Notes under the pieces: model-generated
Database searches by the model: none
What the model was told of the DNA's origin: nothing
What the model saw: only the letters and a program-made list of their open reading frames with translations
Shown: piece after piece, positions 9,620 through 17,944 of the stretch
Position numbering within the stretch: the stretch's first letter is position 1
Layout: each line of letters starts with the position of its first letter
DNA from: Arenibacter sp041392165
Lineage (GTDB): Bacteria > Bacteroidota > Bacteroidia > Flavobacteriales > Flavobacteriaceae
Length of the DNA stretch: 64,000 nt
NCBI GenBank assembly: GCA_041392165.1
Contig: JAWKMN010000003.1
Location: 310,001-374,000, forward strand
Reading direction: 5' to 3'
Made by a program: the position numbers and the translations under genes

Positions 9620-10768
9620 TTAATGTTCCAAATACAGGAACCCCTGATAATTCAACTTCAGGTCCTTCATGGCAATTACGTAGAAGTAGACCCCATTGGG
9701 CAATCCGGCGGCGCGGTTGATGACCAAATTATCCACATTGGAGTAGCCGGTGAAACCGTTGGTGTAATTGTCCTCCTCGTATACCTTTTGTCCCTGACGG
9801 TTAAAAATACTGATGGTATCGTCATTGGAGAGTTCCAGTTCCTCAATGTAAAGTGCATCGTTTACGCCATCCCCATTGGGGGTTACCAGGTAATTGTCCA
9901 GCGTAAGCAATTCCTTGGCCGTGGCTTCCGCAGCAAAGGTGATCACGGCATAATCGTCCGGCACAAAATTTTCGGAAATCAAAAATCCCTGGCTTAAGTC
10001 GCCCACCACCGAAGCAGCGCCCAGATTTACCCAGGATCTGCCCGCAATGCTCCAACCTACGGGGATGATCTTTTCCACCTCCCCGGTAAGGGCGGCCATA
10101 TTGCTGCGTTCGTTCCAGCTGATCTGTATGTTGGAGGAAACACTGCCCTCCAAATGCCAAAATTCCACCTCACTGATATCGCCCATGGTCCTGGGTTTTT
10201 TGGTGGGATCAAAGCTTTCGGGAAAGCTGGTGGGGTTGGAGGGACTCTCCAGATAATAGGCGCATTTGGCAAAGCTGTTGGTGCCGGTACTATTCAGGGT
10301 CAAAGAACGTAATTGTTCCGAATCGCCCACCGGAAAGATAAAATTTTGTTCGTTGTTGAGGGTGGCATAGCCGTCTACCTTGGAAAGGTTGCTCTCCCCA
10401 ACATAAAAGGCGTTTTGCAGAAAATTAAAATAGATGTCCCGTTGTTGCCTTGGGGTAACAAAGTTGCCCGCTATAAAGTTGGTGTTGGAGGCAACACTCA
10501 TGCCGGTGTGGAGCAGCACCCCCTGGTCATTGGCAATCTCGGCATCATAGAACACCGGCATAAAGGCACCGGAGACACTGATGGTGCTACTGCCGTAAAA
10601 ACCGGCCAGGCCCAGATTCTGGTCGAAGGCCGCGTTGTTGATGAGGTGGGTATGAAAGCCTATCTGTCCCTCATCATGGATACGGATATTGCCAGCGTTG
10701 TACAGGGCCGTTTGGGCCTGTGTCCCCAAATACAGCAACAAGGCGAGGATGTGGATGGCGTGCTTCAT
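9620..10768 (-). CDS. T9SS type-B sorted surface protein, fibre-2 partner
   Basis: A 382-residue protein with a signal peptide (about 1-18, ending GTQA) and a C-terminal gliding-motility/type-B sorting domain (LVTPNGDGVNDAL to GVYFYVIAMKDLK). It is a full-length paralogue of the protein at 2900-4069. It lies 19 bases downstream of the second fibre gene on the same strand, repeating the fibre-then-partner order. I infer secretion by T9SS and a structural or anchoring role for the fibre. Base composition is more GC-rich than that of its paralogue, hinting at a different history. Confidence 0.85.
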   Translation of the reverse strand: MKHAIHILALLLYLGTQAQTALYNAGNIRIHDEGQIGFHTHLINNAAFDQNLGLAGFYGSSTISVSGAFMPVFYDAEIANDQGVLLHTGMSVASNTNFIAGNFVTPRQQRDIYFNFLQNAFYVGESNLSKVDGYATLNNEQNFIFPVGDSEQLRSLTLNSTGTNSFAKCAYYLESPSNPTSFPESFDPTKKPRTMGDISEVEFWHLEGSVSSNIQISWNERSNMAALTGEVEKIIPVGWSIAGRSWVNLGAASVVGDLSQGFLISENFVPDDYAVITFAAEATAKELLTLDNYLVTPNGDGVNDALYIEELELSNDDTISIFNRQGQKVYEEDNYTNGFTGYSNVDNLVINRAAGLPNGVYFYVIAMKDLKLNYQGFLYLEH

Positions 10769-10787
10769 TTTCTTTGGAGAAATATCT

Positions 10788-13455
10788 TTAGTTCTTATTT
10801 TTTAACAGTGCCTTTATTTCGTCCATGTCCTTGCGGAGCGACTCCAGTTCTGCGGACAGGGATTGGTTTTCGGTCTTAAGTTGTGCTATCTTCTTTTCCT
10901 GTTCTATGGTATGGAGGAACAATTCCTCTATTTTTTCGAGGTTAAGTTGAGATGCCTGTCCTAAATCCCAAAAGCCTTGGGTTTTAATCTCCTCTGCAGA
11001 TTGGATGCCTGGTAAATGATAATTAGACTTTACGAATGCCTCAATTTGTGATAAGGTTTGGAAATTATAACTTTTCTTTAAATCTGAGTAGCCCAAAAAA
11101 TATTTTTGGAAGACGTAGTCTGGAACAGTAGTAATTGTACCAGAGGCAGTTATCGCTCCTTCAGCTCTTATGTCTCCGTTGACATGTAGTTTTGATGAAG
11201 GGACAATGTCTATCCCAACACTCCCTGCACCGTTGAAAATTAAATTATTGGCGCCAATTTGATGAGTTCTGGTTGTTGTCATAGTCAAGTTTGTATTTAC
11301 AAAATTGGGTACTGTTGCGATCTGGGTATCGACATAAGCCTTCACGGCCTGTTCGGTGGGGAAGTCGGTCGCCGAATTGTCAAACAGGGTACCGTCGTTG
11401 GATTTGTTTGCCGCATCTTCTTTCAGGGCAATTACGGTTGTATTCGCCTGTATTGCCGTTTGCAGAGTGGCATCATCGTAAAAAGCCCCTCCATCGGTTG
11501 CGCTTTCGGTCAGGTCATTCCCTGCATCAGCACTCACAATGGTTTGTTCGGAAGCACTAACCTCGGCATCAACATAAGTTTTTACTGCATTCTGTGTAGG
11601 GTATAATGTTGTTGAATTTCCAAGTGCCGTGTCATCGGATTTGTTGGCCAGATCTTCCTTGGTCCCTATGGCGGTTGTGTTCGCCTGTATTGCCGTTTGC
11701 AGAGTGGCATCATCGTAAAAAGCCCCTCCATCGGTTGCGCTTTCGGTCAGGTCATTCCCTGCATCAGCACTCACAATGGTTTGTTCGGAAGCACTAACCT
11801 CGGCATCAACATAAGTTTTTACTGCATTCTGTGTAGGGTATAATGTTGTTGAATTTCCAAGTGCCGTGTCATCGGATTTGTTTGCCGCATCTTCTTTCAG
11901 GGCAATTGCGGTTGTATTCGCCTGTATTGCCGTTTGCAGAGTGGCATCATCGTAAAAGCCCCTCCATCGGTTGCGCTTTCGGTCAGGTCATTCCCTGCAT
12001 CAGCACTCACAATGGTTTGTTCGGAAGCACTAACCTCGGCATCAACATAAGTTTTTACTGCATTCTGTGTAGGGTATAATGTTGTTGAATTTCCAAGTGC
12101 CGTGTCATCGGATTTGTTGGCCAGATCTTCCTTGGTCCCTATGGCGGTTGTGTTCGCCTGTATTGCCGTTTGCAGAGTGGCATCATCGTAAAAGCCCCTC
12201 CATCGGTTGCGCTTTCGGTCAGGTCATTCCCTGCATCAGCACTCACAATGGTTTGTTCGGAAGCACTAACCTCGGCATCAACATAAGTTTTTACTGCATT
12301 CTGTGTAGGGTATAATGTTGTTGAATTTCCAAGTGCCGTGTCATCGGATTTGTTGGCCAGATCTTCCTTGGTCCCTATGGCGGTTGTGTTCGCCTGTATT
12401 GCCGTTTGCAGAGTGGCATCATCGTAAAAAGCCCCTCCATCGGTTGCGCTTTCGGTCAGGTCATTCCCTGCATCAGTACTCACAATGGTTTGTTCGGAAG
12501 CACTAACCTCGGCATCAACATAAGTTTTTACTGCATTCTGTGTAGGGTATAATGTTGTTGAATTTCCAAGTGCGGTATCATCGGATTTGTTGGCCAGATC
12601 TTCCTTGGTCAAAAGTGCCGCAGTATTGGTGGCGATATCCGTACTATTTTGGGCAATGTCATTGGTGTTGGCAACGATGTTATTGCTGTTCTGGGCAATG
12701 TTGTTAGCATTTGTGGTTATGCTGTTGGTATTTGCCAGAATATCCCCTATCACCGCATCGGCCACCTTAATGGGATCTGCAGTAGTACCTGCCCCTATTA
12801 TGGTAACTTGATCTGCCTGAACAGATCCCAATTCGGTCTTGTCCAACCATACCACATTGCCGGCGGCATCGGTCGTCAATAACTGATCAGAGGCCCCGGG
12901 TGCCATGTCCTCGGGTGCAATGCTGCCGTTTATAATTTCTAGGGTACCTACGGCGGCTTCCTGTATTTCGTCTTTTCCTACGGCATTGTCCTGAAGCGCT
13001 TCGTTTCTTACCGAGTTGGGGGCCAATTGCCGTTCCCCTATGGTGGCCGAAGCAATATTGGCGCCAACAATAGTACTGTTCACAATATTATCGTATCCAG
13101 TAATTTGTCCCACTTTTAGGTCGTAGTTATTGCCGCCGGTGGAAGTGATGATCACCGTATCATCTTCCGAACTAAAGGTAATGGAACCGGCCACGGCGTC
13201 GCAGATGTCCTTCCATTCCGTACCCGTATAGTAATGGATACACTCTATGTCCGTATTGTACACCATGGCCCCGGCAGATGGTGTTATGGCGTTCATTTGC
13301 ACCGTGTTTACGCGGGTAATGACCAATACCCTGGAACTGCTTTCCAGCTCCAGCACCGAACTGGGGTCTATATTTTGCGGGTTGTCGCCGATCTTAATTT
13401 GGGCCTGTACGGCCATTCCCAATAACAGGCAAAAAAAGAAGTGGATATATTTCAT
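10788..13455 (-). CDS. Secreted repeat-fibre protein, tail-fibre-like C-terminus (reading frame broken by two indels)
   Basis: The start is ATG (MKYIHFFFCLLLG) with a signal peptide ending AVQAQ, then the same N-domain as fibre 1 (IKIGDNPQNIDPSSVLELES). A region of asparagine/threonine-rich heptad-like repeats (ILANTNSITTNANNIAQNSN) is followed by five tandem 79-residue repeats. The C-terminus (PDYVFQKYFLGYSDLKKSYN, HLPGIQSAEEIK) and a closing coiled coil are typical of Bacteroidota tail-fibre-like proteins. Restored length is about 889 residues. Two copies of the repeat carry four instead of five A residues in a run (near 12190 and 11955), each shifting frame by one. The two shifts together put the C-terminal 329 codons in a third frame. 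The trimeric-fibre reading is inferred. Confidence 0.75.
11325..12610 (-). repeat. Five tandem 237-bp (79-codon) repeats
   Basis: The marker GTGGCATCATCG recurs at 11467, 11704, 11941, 12177 and 12413, a spacing of 237, 237, 236 and 236 bases. The two short units lack one base in an A-run. Copies are almost identical in DNA, pointing to recent expansion. A diverged partial unit flanks the array at about 11330-11400. Confidence 0.93.
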
Positions 13456-13667
13456 TTTCAATTTTTTAGTGTTTTCCCTATGTATTTTTGTTCAAGGTTC
13501 AAGGTTTTTCGCCATAAGTGTATGGATGCACAACAAATCCCTACTTTACAGCAATGGGGTGCCCATACTTTTAAAATACGGGCTATCAAAAGTAAAATTA
13601 TCGCAAGACATTTACCGTTTTTTCGGGTAAAATACCTTACTACTAGGTGAACTGAAATGTATTTCCG

Positions 13668-14360
13668 TTAAAAGGGAACAATCCTGCTTTCATAGGGTTT
13701 TTTTCCGGCTTCAAAAATGCGGGCCGTACCCTCGCCCTTCAGAATGGTACGATCCCCGTCCACCATAATATAGTTGCCCTCCCTAAGGCCTATTACGGGG
13801 GTCGTATTAAAGACATGAAATTCGCGGATCCTTGTTTCCCTGGTTTCGCCTTTATGTTGGCTATTGGGGTCCGGATCCAGATAATGGGGGTTAAGATTAA
13901 AATGGACCACGCCCAGGGCGTCAAAACTGGGAGGGTACGTTATGGGCATGTCATTGGTGGTCTTCATACTGGGACCCGCAATATTACTGCCCGCACTGCT
14001 TCCCAGATAGGGGGTGCCCGATGTTATTTTCTCCCTTAAAGCGTCCATAAGCTGCATTTGGTGCAATTGCCGTACCAGGAGAAAGGTATTTCCGCCACCG
14101 GTAAAAAGTCCTTCCGCTTGGGCGAGGCCTTCCAGGGGGTCCGTAAAGGTGTGCAGCCCTATCACTTTTTTGTTTATTTTGGCAAAGGCCTTGGCGGCCA
14201 GGGCAGTATAGTCATCATGGGAAATACCGCCGGGCCGGGCGTAGGGGATAAAGGTAATGGTAGTACGGCCCTCAAAAAAGGACTGTAATTCTTCCAGAAG
14301 ATATTCCAGATATCCCTGTCCGTACAGGGTAGAGGTACTGGCCAATAGTAATTTTTTCAT
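13668..14360 (-). CDS. pepE: Dipeptidase E (peptidase S51)
   Basis: A 230-residue cytosolic serine peptidase that cleaves Asp-Xaa dipeptides. The nucleophile elbow is GSSAGSN at 120-126 with S122 as catalytic serine, and TGGGNTF at 87-93 is the other family signature. Length matches PepE (about 230). No signal peptide. It stands alone after the fibre-2 promoter region. The only alternative in the same fold is cyanophycinase, which is longer. Confidence 0.9.
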   Translation of the reverse strand: MKKLLLASTSTLYGQGYLEYLLEELQSFFEGRTTITFIPYARPGGISHDDYTALAAKAFAKINKKVIGLHTFTDPLEGLAQAEGLFTGGGNTFLLVRQLHQMQLMDALREKITSGTPYLGSSAGSNIAGPSMKTTNDMPITYPPSFDALGVVHFNLNPHYLDPDPNSQHKGETRETRIREFHVFNTTPVIGLREGNYIMVDGDRTILKGEGTARIFEAGKKPYESRIVPF

Positions 14361-14428
14361 CTGTTTATTTTTATTTGCTTTTAATTTTTATAATTCCCCG
14401 ACGGCTCTGCCTAGGGGTTTCCGATTAT

Positions 14429-14486
14429 ACCTCCCCTTGGGGAAGGTCGGAATTGCTTTTTCGCAATTCCGGGTGGGGCAAAATAC
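14429..14486. repeat. Two-hairpin dispersed element, copy 1
   Basis: Stem 1 is CCCC/GGGG within CTCCCCTTGGGGAAG. After GGTC comes stem 2, GGAATTG...CAATTCC, closing with GGGTGGGGCAAAATAC. The layout is the same as at 15237 and 23860. Confidence 0.7.
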
Positions 14487-15236
14487 AAAATTTCGGTTTT
14501 TGGCCCTAAGTCCAAAATGATACCGATAACTATCGGTACGGCGAAATACCTCTACGGCTCTGCCTCGAGGATAGTCGGTTTCAAGAAATTTTTTATTTGG
14601 CCAAATGTAATTATTCACATCGCCGATTATCGTTCTTTATAGGTGTTCGTGAATCTTCGATTTCGGTTGGTATCAACTTAATGGTTATGGCTCATTTCAC
14701 ACGAATAAACTTAGGTAGAACAATTGATTTAAAGCATTTTATAAAATTTGGATTAAAATCGAAAAAGACATAAGATGCCAGACATAGGACATAAGAAAGT
14801 CTATCTTCTTTTTTCTAGGTTCCCGGCTCCCGGTTCTTGCCCTCCCCCTTTATTCATCTCCTTTTGTGACGGGTTCCTTAAAGACTATTTTGCACCGTCA
14901 TGGAGGTTTCATCGAACCTTGAACTTCCTCCCTGCCCACTTTTTGCCCGGTTATTGTCAGGGAATTCCTTTCCGTTTAAACCCCGGCCTCGGGTCTGCCT
15001 GTTCGTCGGACAGGGTTTCCTATCCGCTAGGATATGGAAAGTTTGATTTTTAGTTTATGGTTTCTTTTCTCTTTTAACAACTCTTGGCTTTTGGCTACTG
15101 GCTTTAACATTCAACCAACACCCCTAAGGTCCCCTTAAGGGGACAATACTTCTTAAGAACCAACATCATCAAAACTCGGACTATCCAATGTTTACCTAGA
15201 TTTCGGCTCTGCTCGTATCCGGATACGGACGGATTT

Positions 15237-15296
15237 ACCTCTCCTTTGGAGAGGTCGGAACTGACTTTTTAGACAGTTCCGGGTGAGGTAAATACA
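15237..15296. repeat. Two-hairpin dispersed element, copy 2
   Basis: Stem 1 is CTCTCC-TTT-GGAGAG. After GTC comes stem 2, GGAACTG...CAGTTCC with a T-rich loop, closing with GGGTGAGGTAAATAC. It is the most regular of the three copies. Confidence 0.75.
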
Positions 15297-15497
15297 AATT
15301 AACAAAAGTTTAAAGGTCTTTATCTTTTTTATAAACCCAACTTGCTTTTTCTTTATCCCTTCTTGGAATTAAAGCGGTACTTGGGGGTATTTCTTTGAAA
15401 TGATATAATTTTTTTAGCCTTTTGATAAAGGTTAAAATCACTTCTTTAAGAAAAATAGGATATTTGACGCTTAATTTCTCTAATTTTAAATAAAAAA

Positions 15498-16259
15498 ATG
15501 CAAAATAGAATTTTTTTCCTGCTTTTCTTCCTAGGTGTGGCCATCTCATATGCACAGGATGATGATCGTCGATATTTAAGGGGACAGGTACTGTACAGAA
15601 ATGTAAACGTTCCCAATGAGAATGTGATCAATGTAACTACGGAAAGGGCTACGATTACCAATGATAAGGGGGAGTTCGGGATCATGGTAAAGGCAGGGGA
15701 CCAATTGGTGTTTACGGCCATCAATTACCAGTTGAAGGTGGTGGATATTACCGATGAAATTTTGGAAAAGAACAGGTTGGTCGTGGAGGTTACCGAAAAG
15801 GTGACCGAATTGGACGAGGTAGTGGTAACACCGGAAAATCAGGAAAAATTTATTCAGGCCCAAAACAAGGAATTACTGGATAGGGAATACGCCTACGAAA
15901 CGGACCGCTCAACGGCCGTAGACAACATAGCCCTGTCCAATGTGGACAAGGGGATGAAGGACGGACTTAATTTCGTGAATATATTTAAAGCCTTGATGCT
16001 GGCCACCAAAGGGGACAATGCCGAGGTGGAGCGAGAACCCCTCAAGGTAAGTGAGGTATTGCGACAGGTTTACGAAGACGAGTTTTTTGTGCTGGATCTG
16101 AAATTGCCCCAGGACAAGATCGATGATTTTTTATTGTATTGCGACACCCAATTGCCCGAAAGGTCATTGCTCCAAAAGCGCAATGAATTTCAGCTCATCG
16201 ATTTCCTGGTTACCCATAGCAAGACCTATCTGGAGCAGATGGAAGAGGGGAAACAGTGA
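15498..16259 (+). CDS. Secreted carboxypeptidase-regulatory-like protein
   Basis: A 253-residue protein with a signal peptide (about 1-19, ending SYAQ). An N-terminal carboxypeptidase D regulatory-like beta-sandwich (about 26-110) includes LRGQVLYRN, ITNDKGEFGI and LDEVVVTP, like the N-domain of TonB-dependent receptors but with no barrel or plug behind it. The C-terminal about 140 residues are helical and shared with the next gene (FFVLDLKLPQDKIDDFLLYC versus LFVLQLKVPLEKIDDFLYFC). Role unknown. It shares direction and neighbourhood with its paralogue, DUF6702 and an M1 peptidase. Confidence 0.82.
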   Translation: MQNRIFFLLFFLGVAISYAQDDDRRYLRGQVLYRNVNVPNENVINVTTERATITNDKGEFGIMVKAGDQLVFTAINYQLKVVDITDEILEKNRLVVEVTEKVTELDEVVVTPENQEKFIQAQNKELLDREYAYETDRSTAVDNIALSNVDKGMKDGLNFVNIFKALMLATKGDNAEVEREPLKVSEVLRQVYEDEFFVLDLKLPQDKIDDFLLYCDTQLPERSLLQKRNEFQLIDFLVTHSKTYLEQMEEGKQ

Positions 16260-16283
16260 ACGGTGGGCAATGAACAGTGGGCA

Positions 16284-16370
16284 GGGAAAAAGTTCAAAGT
16301 CTAACATCTAGCATCTAACGTCTAGAATCTAGCATCTAACATCTCACTTCTCACACCTAGCATCTAATAA
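16284..16370 (+). repeat. Heptanucleotide array (ATCTARC type)
   Basis: About eleven consecutive 7-mers such as ATCTAGC ATCTAAC GTCTAGA ATCTAGC ATCTAAC ATCTCAC fill the gap between two paralogous genes. Confidence 0.8.
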
Positions 16371-16380
16371 ACAAAACCTA

Positions 16381-17181
16381 ATGCGTAATATCCCAATACA
16401 TTTGGTTTTCATCCTATCCGGGGTATTTGCCCAGACGATAATGGCACAGGATTTCTCCAAGACTTTGGAAGGAAAGGTGTACAGTAAGGATGGGGATGTA
16501 GCGGCCACCCACGTGCTCAATACCACCACAAAAAAAGCTGCTATTACCGATATTAATGGGTATTTCACCATTGTTGTTAGCCTGAACGATACCCTGGTCT
16601 TTTCTGCGGTACAATATGAGCGCAAAGAAATAGTGGTCCATGCCGGTATCCTGGAGAGCAAGTTTTTGTCCGTTCCCTTGGAGGAATCCAATATAGCTTT
16701 GGATGAGGTAATCGTTATGCCCTATAACCTAACGGGGGAACTGGACAGGGATATGAAAAATATGGATGTGGGACAAGTAATTTCCGCCACTAGTTTGGGG
16801 CTGCCCAACGCCCATGTTAAGCCTTTGATGCAGAGTGAAAGATTGCTGAGGGAAGCGTCTATGGGCCCCTTTTCAATAGGTATGCTTACGAGTATTCCTT
16901 TCAATCCCTTGATCAATGCCATAACCGGACGCACCAAGATGTTGAAGAAACGTGTGGCACGGGATATTAAGTACAATAAATCCCAACACTTGCGCACCCA
17001 ATTTGCAGATAGCCTGTTTGTACTGCAACTTAAAGTTCCTTTGGAAAAAATAGACGATTTTTTGTATTTCTGTGAGGTAGATTCCAATTTTGATACTATT
17101 GTGGATAGCCGGGACCTATTTGCCATTTGGGAATTCATTAAACAAAAAAGTATCGTTTACAGGAAGAACAATGAACAGTGA
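16381..17181 (+). CDS. Secreted carboxypeptidase-regulatory-like protein, paralogue
   Basis: A 266-residue protein with a signal peptide (about 1-20, ending IMAQ). The carboxypeptidase-regulatory-like domain (LEGKVYSKDGD, ITDINGYFTI, ALDEVIVMP) spans about 29-120. A middle segment (about 160-200) with IPFNPLINAITGRTKMLKKR is absent from the simple beta-sandwich proteins. The C-terminal helical region is homologous to the preceding gene. It is probably a duplication product separated from its sister by a heptamer array. Function unknown. Confidence 0.8.
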   Translation: MRNIPIHLVFILSGVFAQTIMAQDFSKTLEGKVYSKDGDVAATHVLNTTTKKAAITDINGYFTIVVSLNDTLVFSAVQYERKEIVVHAGILESKFLSVPLEESNIALDEVIVMPYNLTGELDRDMKNMDVGQVISATSLGLPNAHVKPLMQSERLLREASMGPFSIGMLTSIPFNPLINAITGRTKMLKKRVARDIKYNKSQHLRTQFADSLFVLQLKVPLEKIDDFLYFCEVDSNFDTIVDSRDLFAIWEFIKQKSIVYRKNNEQ

Positions 17182-17189
17182 ACAAGTAT

Positions 17190-17312
17190 CTCAATTCTAA
17201 CATCTAACATCTAATATCTAACATCTAACATCTAGTATCTCAATTCGAACATCTAACATCTAGTATCTCAATTCTAACATCTAGTATCTAACACCTAACA
17301 TCCGGTATCCAA
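17190..17312 (+). repeat. Heptanucleotide array (ATCTAAC/ATCTAGT type)
   Basis: About sixteen 7-mers in register (ATCTAAC ATCTAAT ATCTAAC ATCTAAC ATCTAGT ATCTCAA TTCGAAC and so on). It is the longest run of this family in the window and fills the gap before the DUF6702 gene. Confidence 0.85.
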
Positions 17313-17352
17313 TTTTCATATGAATAGTCGTGCAAATGGCACGGGCTTTGCT

Positions 17353-17360
17353 TATTTTTG
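17353..17360 (+). promoter_or_regulatory. Probable -7 element TATTTTTG for the DUF6702 gene
   Basis: It matches TAnnTTTG and lies 16 bases before the ATG. A matching -33 TTG is not seen at 19-21 bases. Confidence 0.45.
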
Positions 17361-17376
17361 ACGTATAAAGAAAATC

Positions 17377-17886
17377 ATGCAACCAATAAAGAAGATCCTT
17401 GTAATATTATTGTTGCCGCTGTTGGCATTTACTGTGGCCCATAAATTCTATATCAGTGTTACCAGTGTGGAATACTCGGAAAGGTATAGGGCAATTCAAC
17501 TTACGACCAGGATATTTATAGACGATTTTGATCAGGTATTGTTGGAGAGGTACGGAGTCAAGGGCAATTTGGCTACCAAAGAGGAGTCTGCAATGGCCGA
17601 TTCCTATATAGAAAAGTATTTAAAGGAAAAATTTATTGTTGAGATCAATGGTAAGCAGGTAGATTATGATTTCTTGGGGAAAGTGTATGATAACGATATT
17701 ATGATCTGTTATGTAGAGGTTCCTGAAATTAATATGGAAAGTACCTCCACCATTTCCTTAAGAAACGAAGTGTTGATGGATCTTTTTGAAGATCAGAAGA
17801 ATGTGGTCCACTTTAAATTGGGGAATCAAAAGAAGAGTTTTGTGCTTATCCGTGAGAATAATAAAGGAATGTTAAAATTAAAGTAA
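17377..17886 (+). CDS. DUF6702 family protein, exported
   Basis: A 169-residue protein whose N-terminus (MQPIKKILVILLLPLLAFT) is a signal or anchor, followed by HKFYISVTSVEYSERYRAIQ, the hallmark opening of DUF6702. Members are small periplasmic proteins found almost only in Bacteroidota and often sit before an M1 peptidase, as here (58 bases to its ATG). Biochemical role unknown. Co-transcription with the peptidase is likely. Confidence 0.82.
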   Translation: MQPIKKILVILLLPLLAFTVAHKFYISVTSVEYSERYRAIQLTTRIFIDDFDQVLLERYGVKGNLATKEESAMADSYIEKYLKEKFIVEINGKQVDYDFLGKVYDNDIMICYVEVPEINMESTSTISLRNEVLMDLFEDQKNVVHFKLGNQKKSFVLIRENNKGMLKLK

Positions 17887-17944
17887 TTTAAAACAATACA
17901 TTGTATAATTGTTAAATTTCTGCACTAAAAAATCGATATCAAAT

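Larger units (their letters stand above)
14361..15497. other. 1.1-kb gap without a recognisable gene, rich in repeats
   Basis: No credible coding frame was found. The stretch holds two copies of a two-hairpin dispersed element (14429-14486 and 15237-15296), the palindrome CCGATAACTATCGG near 14523, a GGTCCCCTTAAGGGGAC stem near 15131, and heptamer-like fragments (near 14780, 14920 and 15095). Confidence 0.7.

Noticed and set aside
4074..13455. Prophage tail-fibre region
   Set aside because: Fibre-like C-termini are common in secreted Bacteroidota proteins; there is no capsid, terminase, portal, integrase or tail-assembly gene, and both genes have signal peptides.
15310..15555. Minus-strand 81-codon frame overlapping the start of the gene at 15498
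   Set aside because: Shadow of AT-rich leader; the overlapping plus-strand gene has a signal peptide and a recognisable domain.
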